NCBI GenBank assembly: GCA_029207755.1
Contig: JARCOQ010000004.1
Location: 42,216,305-42,280,304 of the forward strand
Length of the DNA: 64,000 nucleotides
Source of the DNA: Chamaea fasciata
Lineage: Eukaryota > Chordata > Aves > Passeriformes > Sylviidae
Direction: 5' to 3'
The position numbers were made by a program, and so were the translations under genes. The notes under the pieces were generated by a model, which saw only the letters and a list, made by a program, of their open reading frames with translations, ran no database searches and was not told where the DNA came from. Of the stretch, positions 38,601-48,560 are shown piece after piece (position 1 is the first letter of the stretch; each line of letters begins with the position of its first letter).

Positions 38601-41600
38601 TATTTAACACTAATGCATTCTAAGTATGCTCTAGTGCTCTCCCATTAAATAATAGAAGAAGGTTATTGCAGATTTTAAGCTCTTACACAGTTGCTTTGTT
38701 TGGCTTTCTCATTGGTCACTAACCACATGCTCCTTTGTTCGTTTTGCCCTTTAGTATATTTCACATACAGTATTGCAATAACTCATTAACTTGATTTTCT
38801 TTTTCTTAAAAAAGTCCTTTGTTTTCTGAGAAAACCTACAGTTGCTCTTGTGTGACCACATTCTTGTTGATTGTCTCTCCTGATGTCACCCATCCATGCA
38901 CAATGAATTTCCTGATTACTGGTAGTAATGGGGAAATAGTGATCCTTTCCCAGTCCAAATGTTAAAGTAATCGCTTTTTTCTGTAGGAATTATTTTTCCT
39001 GCATTATTGGATTATTAGAGAATGTTTTTAGTAAACCCACAGTTGCAATGTGCCAATTAAGAGTTCTCACTGCCGCTGAAACGTTTTCAGAGTTGCTGAA
39101 TTCTGTAGTGGTGGACCCTCTGGCAGAGGAATTGCCAAGTGGAAGCCTGAGCAGCTTGAGCATCATCCATGACTTGGTTGTTTTTTGTGGATAAAGGGAT
39201 AAAGCACAGTCCTAGACAGTCCTAGAGATGCCTTATTGAATGAGAAATTTCTCCTTGTCAGATACTATGAGGTGGCAAACTGTTGCCCAGTGATAATTCA
39301 TGTAGGTCCTGGGATTTGGGCATGATGAAACTGAAATGTTGAATTCATTAGGCCTGTAGAAGCTTTCACAGAAATCTCAGGCACCTCTGGACATGGTAGG
39401 AAGGTATGGGCTATCCTAATCTCCTTTTCCTTAGCCATGTTTTATACTATTCCAGTTACTAGCTAATTCTTCAGGCTGATCTTCCATGAAGAAAATAGTA
39501 TTATGACTTACTAAATAGCTTCATAATGTATATCTAAAAGAGCAGTCAGGGGACTATGAAAAAATGTACACTAAAAATATAAATATGGAGATGTTTATTG
39601 GAACATAGGTGGTGTTTATCTGGTATCACAGTAGAAACTTGACACTGTATCACAAAATGTTTCTGTGAATAAGTAGCTCCACTGGATTGCCAACAGAAAA
39701 TGCTACATTGAAGCATGTTGCTTCCCTGCTGCTTTTTTTGATGAAGACAAATGTAACTGAATATATTCCCAGTTAATATGTTGAGATTAACAGATACAGT
39801 TGCATTTCAAAGAACTGCTAGAACCCTGTTGAGCTCTCAGTTTATCTACACAACTGGCTTAAATTTAACAGTGCAATAGGGGTGTAGAAGCAGTTTCAGG
39901 GCAACGAAGATGCTGATCTTCTCTTCTTGTCTAGCTGAATGTCTTTTCACAGAAACTAAGGAGAAACATCCTAGTGTCATATATTGTTATCTGAATGCAG
40001 TCCTCCCAACATGGCAAAATCCCATTAGAAACATCTCTTCCTCTGAATTTTCCTCTAGTGATCTTCTTACCTGCAGTAAGGTTTCTACTCCAGATTTCTG
40101 TGAAAACAGTTGCCATTGAAAAAGAAGGCTTGTGATTTGGGAAGCAGATAAACACATCTTTAGTAGCTAGTCATTTGCAACAGAAATATGATAGCTATAA
40201 TTAAATACTTGACCAGAGGCAGAGATGAATATTTACTCATCTCTTCTGGAATTAGGAAAATATGGGCAACTAACTTGAGACTCTTCCAAGCTTGATTGAA
40301 CAGGTTTAGGTTCCTTTTTATGAAGTTTGTAAAGGGAATAATAAGTTAAGCCTTTGAGATCCATTTTGTTTTCTGAAGAGTATATTTTAAATGTTGTTAA
40401 ATGTTCTTAAGATATTTTTGCATTTTACCTGCAGATAGCATTACCTTAGAGATACCTTTGTTGTAACTGATCTGATGACATCCTATAACATAAAATTGGA
40501 ATTGTTATTGTAGGATTTTGTTTTAAATAGACCAAAACAATAAAATAGGTTCTTTTAGCTCTTAAGTGACTATCAATGTGCTAAAAAAATTCAGCTACAT
40601 GTAGACTGAATGGACAACACAAAATCTTACCTCTGTATGTCTTTCCTTTGCCAGTGGGAGACAAAAGTTCAGCAAGGGGAAAAAGATTTTGAACAGATCT
40701 CCAAAACCATTCGCAAGGAAGTGGGAAGATTTGAGGCATGTATAATTTTGTCCAAGTAAATGAAGTTTTACTGTAGATAATATTACCATTACTAGTAAAG
40801 TATTTAAGAAGTTAATATGCCATAATTTATTTATTAACAGAAGGAACGAGTGAAAGACTTTAAAACTGTTATTATCGAGTACTTAGAATCGTTAGTGCAA
40901 ACACAACAGCAGGTAAGATAAATTTTAAGCTTTGTACAAGTTAATAAATAATACATTCCATATTAGGTTAGTTAGAAAAATATGGGCTTTAAGCACAGCA
41001 GTTTCTAAAACATTAAGAGTTACTAGTCTGTACTGTATTGGTAAATGGCATGATGATTGCAGTTTCCCAGCCTTTGCAGAACTGTAATTCAGGGAAGCAA
41101 TGGAGAAGCTCACTTAGGGATATGGGCAAGCAGAGGGTCTCATCATCTTCTCTAACTGAATTAGTACTTTTAGTTAGAGATTGGAGTAAATCGTCATCAT
41201 TATGTACTTGCACTTACTGAAGAGACTTGAATTCTTAAATGTTTATTGCTCTTTTTAAAAAGTACAAATTATTATTGAATATTGGAAAGCATTAAAACAG
41301 TTTTCAGTATCTGAGAAGTAGGCCTTGTTACTAGAAAAAGTCTGGGCTCTTTCTTCTGTTCATGGCAGGAATATAACACTCCAGCTTTGTTTAATTAAAA
41401 AAATATCCCAAACCAGTGTCTTTAGCAATAAGTGATCTTTAAAAACAATGTGTATAATTGTATTCTATAACATTGTATTCAACATGTGGCAACATATTTA
41501 TAGCTATGAGCAGATTTGTGTATTTATTACTTGTGTTTTTTCTTGCACTGTATAAAAATACTAATGAAATAAGTACCTATGTTCTTACTTTGCCTTGTAG

Positions 41601-41737
41601 AGGCAAATTTACTGCAAGAGGAGGTAGGTATGCATTGTGTTTTCCAACATTTAGTACTTAATGGGTGATTTTCCCTTCTCTTCAAGCTGATAAAATACTG
41701 GGAGGCATTCCTACCTGAAGCCAAAGCCATTGCCTGA
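11517..41737 (+). CDS. SNX2: Sorting nexin-2 (complete, 15 coding exons)
   Basis: Joined exons: 11517-11624, 19469-19586, 26712-26875, 28058-28124, 28334-28377, 28462-28603, 31822-31900, 33054-33129, 34363-34476, 34704-34797, 36535-36740, 37941-38084, 40655-40735, 40841-40912 and 41687-41737. The coding length is 1560 nt, giving 519 residues plus TGA, equal to human SNX2. Domains: an acidic N-terminal tail with DLF-type motifs (residues about 23-28 and 69-74), a PX domain (about 140-269; PI3P-contact Arg-Arg at 182-183 in RRFSDF, and the RRAALERYLQ block from 235), an amphipathic helix (about 278-295) and a coiled-coil BAR domain to the C-terminus. SNX2 dimerises with SNX5/SNX6 in ESCPE-1, a coat that senses curvature and forms tubules for retrograde cargo on endosomes. 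All phases match and there is no frameshift or internal stop, so the gene looks functional. The start has A at -3 and G at +4. Confidence 0.97.
15178..15257. repeat. 80-bp nested palindrome in SNX2 intron 1
   Basis: The outer arms ATTTTCAGTAAAATT (15178-15192) and AATTCTACTGAAAAT (15243-15257) pair over 15 bp with one mismatch. Near the centre lies a perfect 18-bp palindrome, ATACCAATTAATTGGTAT (15208-15225). The whole unit could fold into an AT-rich hairpin. It may be a small MITE-like relic or a cruciform; the AT richness and internal asymmetry argue against a typical microRNA precursor. Confidence 0.75.
18376..18685 (+). mobile_element. Decayed LTR fragment of an avian ERVL-type retroelement
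   Basis: It resembles the middle part of a common avian LTR family. It has GGTTCTGCTGAGTTTGG near the start, a central part with GTTGATAATACCGAGATG, and a CAGCTGGGACAGGTGACCCC block followed by CTGACCAAAGGGATTTTCCA. It then has a degenerate promoter region (TACCATAAAGTGGGGG) where a TATA box would lie. The fragment stops after GGGAAGAAGGAAGAAA, so the 3' part with the polyadenylation signal is missing. There is no internal retroviral coding sequence nearby. It is inserted in sense orientation in SNX2 intron 1. Confidence 0.65.
19469..19586 (+). CDS. SNX2: SNX2 coding exon 2
   Basis: It encodes residues 37-75 plus the first base of codon 76, from [11 protein letters not shown] to DGDREDIFA. 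The acceptor is AAACAG|TCA and the donor G|GTAATG. The second acidic motif reads DREDIF here, where human SNX2 has DREDLF. This is the disordered, Ser/Pro-rich tail before the PX domain. Confidence 0.96.
19587..26711 (+). other. SNX2: SNX2 intron 2
   Basis: The 7.1-kb intron is mostly unique AT-rich DNA. A sense CR1 3'-end copy lies at about 25165-25778 and T/G-rich low-complexity DNA at about 22580-22640. The open frames here show no recognisable product. Confidence 0.85.
25165..25778 (+). mobile_element. CR1 LINE fragment (3' end, sense)
   Basis: It is a decayed copy of the CR1 3' region: CCTGCTGAAGCCACACCTAG, then a block containing GCAGGGCCATGAAAATGATT, then CAGAACAGGAGGCAATGGC, and the terminal region with GGTTAGATTAGATGG. 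It ends at GCAATTCTGTGATAT, which resembles the CR1 3' terminus. The copy is 5'-truncated, as is usual for CR1, and contains several small deletions. Confidence 0.8.
26712..26875 (+). CDS. SNX2: SNX2 coding exon 3
   Basis: It completes codon 76 and encodes residues 77-130, from [14 protein letters not shown] to DRSREE. The acceptor is TATCTAG|AA and the donor GAG|GTATGC. It covers the rest of the Ser/Pro/Thr-rich tail leading to the PX domain. Confidence 0.96.
26876..28057 (+). other. SNX2: SNX2 intron 3
   Basis: The 1.2-kb intron carries an antisense CR1 terminal fragment at about 27815-27905, about 150 bp before the exon 4 acceptor (TTCCTAG). Nothing else is recognised. Confidence 0.85.
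27815..27905 (-). mobile_element. CR1 LINE 3'-terminal fragment (antisense)
   Basis: The motif series TCACAGGACCATTTAATTCG, AAAAGACCTTTAGAATCATTG, CCCCACTGTAAACTTAGCCC and TCAAGTTCACCAC matches the reverse complement of the CR1 3' end common in birds. It is short, decayed, and inserted opposite to SNX2 transcription. Confidence 0.7.
28058..28124 (+). CDS. SNX2: SNX2 coding exon 4
   Basis: It encodes residues 131-152 plus one base of codon 153, from [14 protein letters not shown] to DPEKV. The acceptor is TTCCTAG|ATT and the donor G|GTAAGT. It forms the start of the PX domain. Confidence 0.96.
28334..28377 (+). CDS. SNX2: SNX2 coding exon 5
   Basis: A 44-nt exon encoding residues 153-167 ([15 protein letters not shown]). 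The acceptor is TTACAG|GGG and the donor AAG|GTAGGT. It lies between a 209-nt and an 84-nt intron and encodes a PX core strand. Confidence 0.96.
28462..28603 (+). CDS. SNX2: SNX2 coding exon 6
   Basis: It encodes residues 168-214 plus one base. It includes [12 protein letters not shown] (181-191), the PX phosphoinositide pocket with Arg182-Arg183, and PPAPEKSIV before the proline-rich loop end. The acceptor is TTTAAG|ACA and the donor G|GTAAGT. Confidence 0.97.
28604..31821 (+). other. SNX2: SNX2 intron 6
   Basis: The 3.2-kb intron is AT-rich unique DNA. The only local repetition I see is a short GTAGGAGTAGGCAG-type cluster at about 29290-29335. There is no exon, RNA gene or named repeat. 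Confidence 0.8.
31822..31900 (+). CDS. SNX2: SNX2 coding exon 7
   Basis: It encodes residues 215-240 plus two bases, from [17 protein letters not shown] to EKRRAALE. Arg235-Arg236 belong to the second basic PX block. The acceptor is TTCAAG|GC and the donor AG|GTAATG. Confidence 0.96.
31901..33053 (+). other. SNX2: SNX2 intron 7
   Basis: The 1.15-kb intron is unique AT-rich sequence. No exon, repeat or RNA gene is recognised. Confidence 0.8.
33054..33129 (+). CDS. SNX2: SNX2 coding exon 8
   Basis: It completes Arg241 and encodes residues 242-266, from [15 protein letters not shown] to FLESSE, the last helix of the PX domain. The acceptor is CATAG|GTA and the donor GAG|GTATTT. Confidence 0.96.
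33130..34362 (+). other. SNX2: SNX2 intron 8
   Basis: The 1.2-kb intron is unique AT-rich sequence. Nothing is recognised. Confidence 0.8.
34363..34476 (+). CDS. SNX2: SNX2 coding exon 9
   Basis: It encodes residues 267-304, from [12 protein letters not shown] through [18 protein letters not shown] to DA. This is the amphipathic helix preceding the BAR domain, which in SNX1-type proteins inserts in the bilayer and supports tubulation. The acceptor is TTCCAG|CTG and the donor GCA|GTAAGA. Confidence 0.96.
34704..34797 (+). CDS. SNX2: SNX2 coding exon 10
   Basis: It encodes residues 305-335 plus one base, from [15 protein letters not shown] to VCHRK, the first BAR-domain helix. The acceptor is GTCAG|TGG and the donor G|GTAACT. 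Confidence 0.96.
34798..36534 (+). other. SNX2: SNX2 intron 10
   Basis: The 1.7-kb intron is unique AT-rich DNA. I see no exon, RNA gene or recognisable repeat. Confidence 0.8.
36535..36740 (+). CDS. SNX2: SNX2 coding exon 11
   Basis: The largest exon. It completes codon 336 and encodes residues to 404, from [13 protein letters not shown] through [15 protein letters not shown] to YIRLIAAVK, in the BAR coiled coil. The acceptor is TTTCAG|AG and the donor AAA|GTGAGT. Confidence 0.97.
36741..37940 (+). other. SNX2: SNX2 intron 11
   Basis: The 1.2-kb intron contains a pyrimidine tract of about 230 nt at 37300-37527. The rest is unique. Confidence 0.85.
37300..37527 (+). repeat. Long polypyrimidine tract
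   Basis: An almost unbroken C/T run of the (TTTTCT)n type, with three CCCTGCTGT units at about 37353-37378. The complement is a purine run that could form triplex DNA. The long hydrophobic ORFs of Phe/Leu/Ser here are translation artefacts of the tract. Confidence 0.9.
37941..38084 (+). CDS. SNX2: SNX2 coding exon 12
   Basis: It encodes residues 405-452, from [16 protein letters not shown] through [17 protein letters not shown] to DEIKE, the basic middle part of the BAR domain. The acceptor is CTCACAG|GGT and the donor GAG|GTAATG. Confidence 0.97.
38085..40654 (+). other. SNX2: SNX2 intron 12
   Basis: The 2.6-kb intron is unique AT-rich sequence. No exon or repeat can be supported. Confidence 0.8.
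40655..40735 (+). CDS. SNX2: SNX2 coding exon 13 (followed by a GC donor)
   Basis: It encodes residues 453-479, from [14 protein letters not shown] to KEVGRFE, in the BAR domain. The acceptor is TTGCCAG|TGG. The donor reads GAG|GCATGT, so the next intron is GC-AG rather than GT-AG. This boundary is forced by the reading frame and by the conserved junction RFE|KERVKD. Confidence 0.95.
40841..40912 (+). CDS. SNX2: SNX2 coding exon 14
   Basis: It encodes residues 480-503, from [16 protein letters not shown] to QTQQQ, in the last BAR helix. The acceptor is TTAACAG|AAG and the donor CAG|GTAAGA. Confidence 0.96.
40913..41686 (+). other. SNX2: SNX2 intron 14
   Basis: The 0.8-kb last intron is unique AT-rich DNA ending at the acceptor TTCAAG. 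Nothing else is recognised. Confidence 0.8.
41687..41737 (+). CDS. SNX2: SNX2 coding exon 15 and stop
   Basis: It encodes residues 504-519 ([16 protein letters not shown]) followed by TGA at 41735-41737. This C-terminus is the conserved end of SNX2. Confidence 0.97.
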   Translation: MIKYWEAFLPEAKAIA

Positions 41738-42180
41738 AAGAAGAATATTCCAAGTGACAAGACAGTCTGGATGTTTGTCCTGGATGAAACTAAATTCCAC
41801 AGTGAAATCACTTTAAATCATCCAAATAAACCGCTATATATTTTATGAATTAACATGTGGCTTTTTTTATATACCACAGCATTTTATTAACAAGCTGCAT
41901 GTCCTGACCCTCTTTGAAGTGGACTGTGGCGTGATGTTCTGCAAGACATTGCTGAATTGAACACTATTGTGTCTTAATACTTGCACTAAAACGTGCACTG
42001 CAAGGCCAGAAAGCTGATTTATTTGTTCTGTACAACACATTGTTCTGTAGTATGTTTACCTGATCTTTACGAAACAAATTTAATTGCATTGATTAATGTT
42101 CATTTAAACATTCCTGTACAAAATCATGTTTTTGTGATTAAAATAATAAAGGGATGTACCTTGTGAAACATTAAACACTC
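41738..42180 (+). other. SNX2: SNX2 3' UTR (probable extent)
   Basis: The non-coding continuation of the last exon. The end is inferred from AATAAA at 42145-42150 and the GT-rich stretch GCTTGTGTCTGTAG starting at about 42184, which suits cleavage around 42160-42180. Earlier (41825-41830) and later (42235-42240) AATAAA copies could give shorter or longer ends. Confidence 0.7.
42145..42150 (+). terminator. SNX2: SNX2 polyadenylation signal AATAAA
   Basis: A canonical hexamer about 410 bp past the stop codon with a GT-rich element roughly 35 bp downstream. It is the best supported of three AATAAA copies (41825, 42145, 42235). Confidence 0.7.
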
Positions 42181-45100
42181 TGGGCTTGTGTCTGTAGATA
42201 GTTATTGATGTTCTTAGGAGTACCATTTGGAACAAATAAAGATGGATCCAGCTCAAACCAAACATTTAGCAAAGAGTGCTGGAGAACATATTAAAGATCC
42301 ACAAACAGTTATCCATTGTAAACTGTTCTGTTTTTTAATTCTGAATCTCTTCATTACAGGTGCTCTTTTCACTTGAAATTATCACTGCCTTGGCAAAGTC
42401 TACTATGTTAGTACTCATAGGATCAAAAGACTGATACTTGGGCAACAGAGTGAAATCTTCTTCAAATGTTTACAAAGCTTCTGCAGAGTTAAAATCACCT
42501 GCATGGTCAAATATTGGTTTCTTACTGTACTGATATATTGCATCAATTGTATTCAGTGGTCTCAGGATACAAAAACAAACAAACAAAAAAGAATCTTGCA
42601 GTAATTCCAGTAATAGTTGAGGAAGAAAAGTGAGTAATTCAACTGAGTGTCTGTTAGTTGTAAGAGCCAGCATTCTGTTTGGATTTTCTTAAATAGGAAA
42701 TACATTTGAAGGGACTGGTTATACTTTTTGCAAGAAATCAGAGCCGGTAAATATTTTTCTGAAATACACAACCTTAACATAAGATGTGCTGTCTTGTCAT
42801 TTTAATGACATCCTGAGCCTGTTGATATATTAGTATTAATGGAAGCTACTAATGTTAACAAATTTTAGGCAAATATTAATCACATAAACCGAGAGAAGCT
42901 GTTGCTTTCAGCTAGTCATGAGACTGAAGGATAAAGCCATGAATTTGTATTGTTTGGGGTCAGAGATAAAGAAGCATGTAATACCATTTCTGAACAGAAT
43001 GAAAACCTCCATTTAACATTGAATTGGAAAGTCATACTCTATTTTTACAACAAAGTTAGTGTAAATTTGACAGATCAGTGTTTGCTATTGTTTCTCTACT
43101 TGCCTCTCTTGACCCAGTATTTCCAGAAGTTTTCAAGGAAACTGGAACAGAAAAAACCCCACCAAAATTTATCAAGCGTAAATCAAGCTTATTTTTAAAT
43201 GGTTAAATGCTAAAACCATAAGCTAGTAATACCTTCTGCATCAGTATTTGTTCAGTACTTGATCTTAAAACTGCTTTTTGAGGAGCTCAAGTATGCAGAA
43301 GGTTTATGATGAAGAAACTGATCTAGCCATTACACTCTGTTAAGTGTTACAATATACATAATGTTGGCTTGCTTGCTGCTAATGAACAGGGAGCAACAGC
43401 TCAGTATTAAACTTCATATATATACTGCTCACACTGAAAATGGTATTTCCAGAACTAAAGGACTCAGTTTGGACAAGCAGAGGTCAAAATGGGTGAACAT
43501 ATTTTTCACAATCTTTTTTCTGTAAGTTGTTTGTCCAGCTTTCTTAGCTCTTGATCTCTTTTTGCTTCTATCAGAGTTAGAGTTCATTTGAATGATGGAT
43601 CAGTTTTCTTTTCTTTGTGACAAGAGAATGAGAAAGTCTGCTAGCAAGGATTAGTGTGGCTATCTATACCAGCCAACTGAAAACAGGAACGAGTTGTGCA
43701 AGCTTTTTCTTAAAACCAGGAGCCTTTTGGGGAACAAAAGGATAATGGCATTTCTGGAGTTCACTGTCACACAGGGTTGGCTGCTAATACAAAAGATTTT
43801 AGGGTTTTCTTTGCATCACAAGGTTAGCTTGAACAGAAGATCCATATCAGCTGTCACAATTGGCTAGCATAAAATTTGTGTTGTTTCAAGAAGTTGTTAA
43901 TGATCCTGAAATTAGCTCAGTTGGCTGACAATGCTAAGGGCTCTGTGTTCAAGTCCCAGATGGATGGTTCACTTAAGAGTTGGACTTGATCTTTGTGGGT
44001 CCCTTTCAACTCATAATACCCTCTCATCTGGATATTTGTTTTGCTAATATTCCCCTGCATTGTGAAGATTGGAGGTTTGGTTACTGTCTCTCTTTGTGTA
44101 AATAATATCCATATTAGCAGATGTTTCTCAGCACAAGTGAATGGAGGTATTACTGAACTCTTTCCTCTGTGGACCTTACTTTGATGTTATACTAAATTTA
44201 AGTGTGTATTTCATTAAAACTAAAAGCCAATGTACCCCTGAAGAATTACTAGCATGAGGAATAAGTAAATGTTTGCAAAATGAGGAACTGCATTTGGAAT
44301 ACTGTATGAAAGACATAAAATTCATAACATAACATGAATTCTAATTTACCTTTTAGGTCAAAATAGAATGTAGATATTTGCAACAAATTCTTCTATTTAT
44401 CATGTCTATGTTCCTTTTTAAACTAAATATATACAACATAAAGTGGCTCAAATTGAAGACATTATTTTTTTCTTAAACTGCTGTTCAGTGTGCAGTATGT
44501 CTCTAATTCTTTCTTCACTGTCCCTTTTAAAATAGAATATTCTGCTTCCCTATCAATTATTCTTTCTTCTACCTCTCCTAAGTTATTTCCCTCTGAAAGC
44601 CTCATATGGGGGTTTATTTCAGCATCTGTGGAGTTCCTGCCCCAAATATGTCAGTTTCTCTCAAATTGTGGAGATGAGTTGCTGGCTGGTAGATCCTGTA
44701 CATTTAAGTGAACAGCCAACATCCTCTAAAATGATGTGTACAGTGAAATGATTGTCTTAAAGAAAAACAGTGGAAAAAAAACCCTTTGGGGTTATATTTT
44801 TTCTCTCCTTCCACTTTAGAGTACAGCAGGCTATGTAATATTTTTAATTAGTGGCAAAATATGAGTCCATTACAAACATGAGAAAAAAGGTAATATTTTA
44901 ACAGGCTAGAAGCTGAGTTTTCAGGTTGTTCAGAATGTTACTTGTTACCTGCTAAGACAATTCTTCCTTTTTTTAAAAATTCTTGTCTTCCATAGTTGGA
45001 TCAATGGTAGTAATTGCAATGGTAGTGACTTGCTAGTAATCTTTTGATTTTACTGGTGAAGTCATTCCTTCCGCTCCCCCACCCCAGATCAATAAGGAAA

Positions 45101-47794
45101 TTATTAACAAAGAGAAGGAGTAAAGAAGAGTACACAAAGCAGCGTAGGCAAACCTGTCCTAGCAGGATATTCATATGCAAACTAAAGTTAAAGAAATATG
45201 CAATGGAAATGGAAGGGCAAGAAAAGACTAGAGATAAACTATATATCTGTGGCTGAATTTTGTGAGTTGACTTAAAATGAGTTTTGTAGCAATTTAAAAA
45301 TTGACAAACTTAGATTGTCTAAGTCATCTAATTAATGACTGTCGTTTTTTGATCTGGTCTCTTGTTTTGCTGTGTATTTTACTTATCACTTAGACTAGAA
45401 TTTTTGTATGTGTTTCTTTGCCTTCTATTCTGGAAACTAGCCATTCAGAAAGGCCTTGAATCATGAGAATTAGTGGAAAGTGATCTTTCAGATTTGCCTG
45501 TAATTGTTCCTTTTTCTCTCCTATGAATCATTCTAACGTGACAAATGCTGAATTCCCTGTCCGTGTATGAGGAATTGCACAGTGATTATTTTGGAAAAAA
45601 AGGAACAGAGAAGTGGCCAGCAAAGGGGCGGATTGATGATTTCTAGTTTCTGTAATCATGGAAGGTTAAGTAGAATCTGATGACAGGAAACAGTTAGAGC
45701 TGGAGGGAATATCTTCTTAATTTATTTCACATTCTGGATCAAGGTAATTTAGGAATATAACCCGAGATATTGATACCTGCAACAGCACCCAGCACTGAAG
45801 ACCAACACTTCCTAGAGTACTTTTTTGAGAGTCTGCTCAACAGATGCATTTGAAGACAGTCTATGTCACTGTTACCAGTACACTTCAACCATTTTGCAGT
45901 TCTGCTTTTAGGATTGCTTATATAATTTTAATACACCTTACGCCAGTTCAAGTCAAGCTACATTTGAAGTATATTCACCTTGTTTTGTTTTTTTGTGGGA
46001 AGCATTGTAACATCTGTGCAGTTAGCTTTGAAAGACCAGGATGGTTTTGAACACATTTTGATAGCATTCTGTGAACTAATGTTTCTTAAATTTTGTGTAT
46101 TAGACAGAAAGTTAATCATTGGCCAGCCAACCATGGGGAGAAATCCTTTTTTTTTTTTTCTTCAGATGTAACTTTAAAGATTAGCCAACTAATGATGATA
46201 TATTGTGTAAATTAAGTATTTAACATTCCAAAACATATTGACGTATTTGAAATCAGCTCACCATGTAATCTTCCTTGTTCCTCTTGGCTGATGGACAGTC
46301 AAAAGTTCCATTATTTTCTATTGAATTTGAAACCAGATTAATGTCTAAAACTTTCCTTTGTTAATAAGTTATATGATATTAAAGAGAAAGGTAGCTTTTC
46401 AAAATTACTGCTTATTAGGTTGCAAACAGCCACAAAAAGTGCTCCTACGAAATTCTTCTACTGTCTTCTCAGCATAAATGCATTATGGCACAAGTGGTGT
46501 CCTAAGAATTATCTCTCTGTTTTTTATTGGGGGGGACAACAGAATGCCTAAAGACTGGATTCTTAACCAGAAAGCAACAGAATGATAGCATGGTACTTAC
46601 TACCTAGTATGCCCACATTTACTAGAGTGATGAGCCTATTATTATATGGCTGGTCTTTCCTTGGGATTATTGTAATATCTTTATCAGAGGGTGCTTTGTG
46701 GGGGAGTGGGATTTTGTACACACCTTTCAGTCAAAGGGCATGTGGAGAGCATCTGGGGACTGGAAGCACTGCTCTTGTCACTACTACCACAGAGCTGTGC
46801 AGGGACTGTCCTGCACCATTGTCAGCAGTTGAGGACACTGAACCAGGAGCAGTGTTGTGCAGAAACAGATGCATGAGGAATATCTGGCTTTGATGTCAGA
46901 TAATTTTTTAAAATTTTTGGTTTGTTACTTCACTGTAGTTTTAGCAAAGTAAAATAGTGTTAGTTTGCTTAAGTCATCTTGGTTTAAGTCAATTGATGTC
47001 TACTTTGTATTGCAGCCTTCAAGATCACAGTTTTTTGCTTAGGGCAAAATATGAAATTTTTCAGTGAAATAAAGAGATAAAGAGATGGAGGTAAAACGAG
47101 CTTGTAATATTCTCCCCAGTACTATTAATCCAAAAGGACCCAAGTTAGTTTTCAAAAGAAATTTCAAACAGCTGATAGCATAAACCGCAGACATCAGATA
47201 AATTAGTTTTCTGCCCATTTTTGAGGTATGTTATCGTACTTGAATCTACTTATGAAGAGCAAACCCTCTATGGTCACGGATTTATCATGGTAGCTACTCT
47301 GAAAGATCAGTGAGAGTGTGAGGTTGTTTCAGGTAGTGCCTGAGACTCTCCAGACTCACAAGGTGAGTTTTAAAATATGACCATCTAATACAGTGGCAGC
47401 TTGTTGACATTTTGTAGTGCTTCCAAATGGTTTGAAGCTTGGAGTTAGCAAATTTGTGTGAAGTGAAAGCATTTGCCTGTGCCAACAGCATGACCTTCTA
47501 AATGCACTTGATATTACACCTTCTGTTTCTGCCTCTATTACACTTTAAGCTGTCAAAACAACTGCATATTTTGGTTTAATTTAATTTCTCCAGTGGCAAA
47601 AAATATCTACACTTCTCTGAAATGGTATGTTTTTCTCTCCTAAAAAACAAAGTTAAGAGATGGCTTCTCGGGAACACACACAACACAGGCAACTTTCCTG
47701 AGCACCACTTATTTTTTTTCTTCTTAATTTCATGTCTGTTCACAACAGGTACTACTAAAGGTGCTGCTTTTGTTTGTTGACTGACCTAGTCATG
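42181..47794. other. SNX2-SNX24 intergenic DNA
   Basis: AT-rich sequence between the genes. It contains a SINE at 43904-44020 and no gene I can recognise. An open frame at 46582-46893 (103 codons) shows no known motif and is not called. Confidence 0.65.
43904..44020 (+). mobile_element. tRNA-derived SINE with CR1-like tail
   Basis: The head carries a good A box, TTAGCTCAGTTGG (43912-43924), and a B box, GTGTTCAAGTCCC (43945-43957). The tail, containing AGTTGGACTTGATCTTTGTG and then CCCTTTCAACTCATAATAC, matches the CR1 3' end. It is the same design as the element at 7351-7471, but the region between the boxes has diverged and the source tRNA is less clear. Confidence 0.72.
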
Positions 47795-48560
47795 GCCGAA
47801 GGCTGTGCTGCCATTCAGTGGGCTTGGTAGGCTGCAGAGTTGAGTGGTAAGAAGCTGTTATGAGGTTCGGTAATGGCAAATGTAGGGTCCTGCACCTGGG
47901 GAGGAATAACCCCGAGTACCAGCACAGGCTGCAGGCTGATCTCCTGGAGAGCAGCTCTCTGGAGAAGCACCTGGGAATCTTCATGGATCACAAGTTGACC
48001 ATAAGCTGGCAGTGGTGTCCTGGAGTGCATTGGCAAGACTGTGGCCAGCAGGTGGAGGGGGCTCCAGTGACACCACATCTGGAGTGTTGTGTTAAATTCC
48101 AGTCTTGGTACAAGAAAGACAAGGTACTATTGAAGAGGGTCTGGTAGAGACCACAAAGATGATGAGGGATCTGAAGCATCTCTTGTGAGGAAAGATTGTG
48201 GAGCTTGGCCTGTTCAGTCTGAAGAAAGACAGAGAGGATCTCAGCAATGCATATGAGTATCTTAAAGGCAGGTGCCAAGAGGGTAGTGCCAGATTCTTTG
48301 CAGTATTGCCCAGTGATAGTATGAGGAGTAATAGCCATAAACCAAAACACAAGAAATTCGACCTCAGCTTGAGGAAGATCTTTACACTGCGAGTGGCAGA
48401 GCCCTGGAACAGGCTGCCTGGGCAGGCTGGAGTCTTCCTCTCCCTCTCTCCCTTTCTCCAAATCCATCTGGATGTGTTCCTGTGTTACCTGCTCTAGGTG
48501 ACCTTGCCTTGCCATGATCTCCAGAGGTCCCTTCCAGTCCTAACGATTCTGATTCAGGTT
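47795..48560 (+). mobile_element. CR1 LINE fragment (3' end, sense)
   Basis: It has the end of the CR1 ORF2 region and the 3' UTR. Landmarks are TGTGCTGCCATTCAGTGGG, then GTAGGGTCCTGCACCTGGGG, CTGGAGTGTTGTGTTAAATTC, AGAGCCCTGGAACAGGCTGC and the terminal CCCTTCCAGTCCTAACGATT. It is 5'-truncated with frameshifts, and its 3' end stops about 70 bp before the SNX24 CpG island. Confidence 0.85.

Noticed and set aside
46582..46893. 103-codon ORF between SNX2 and SNX24
   Set aside because: No motif or family resemblance, and no promoter or splice context.
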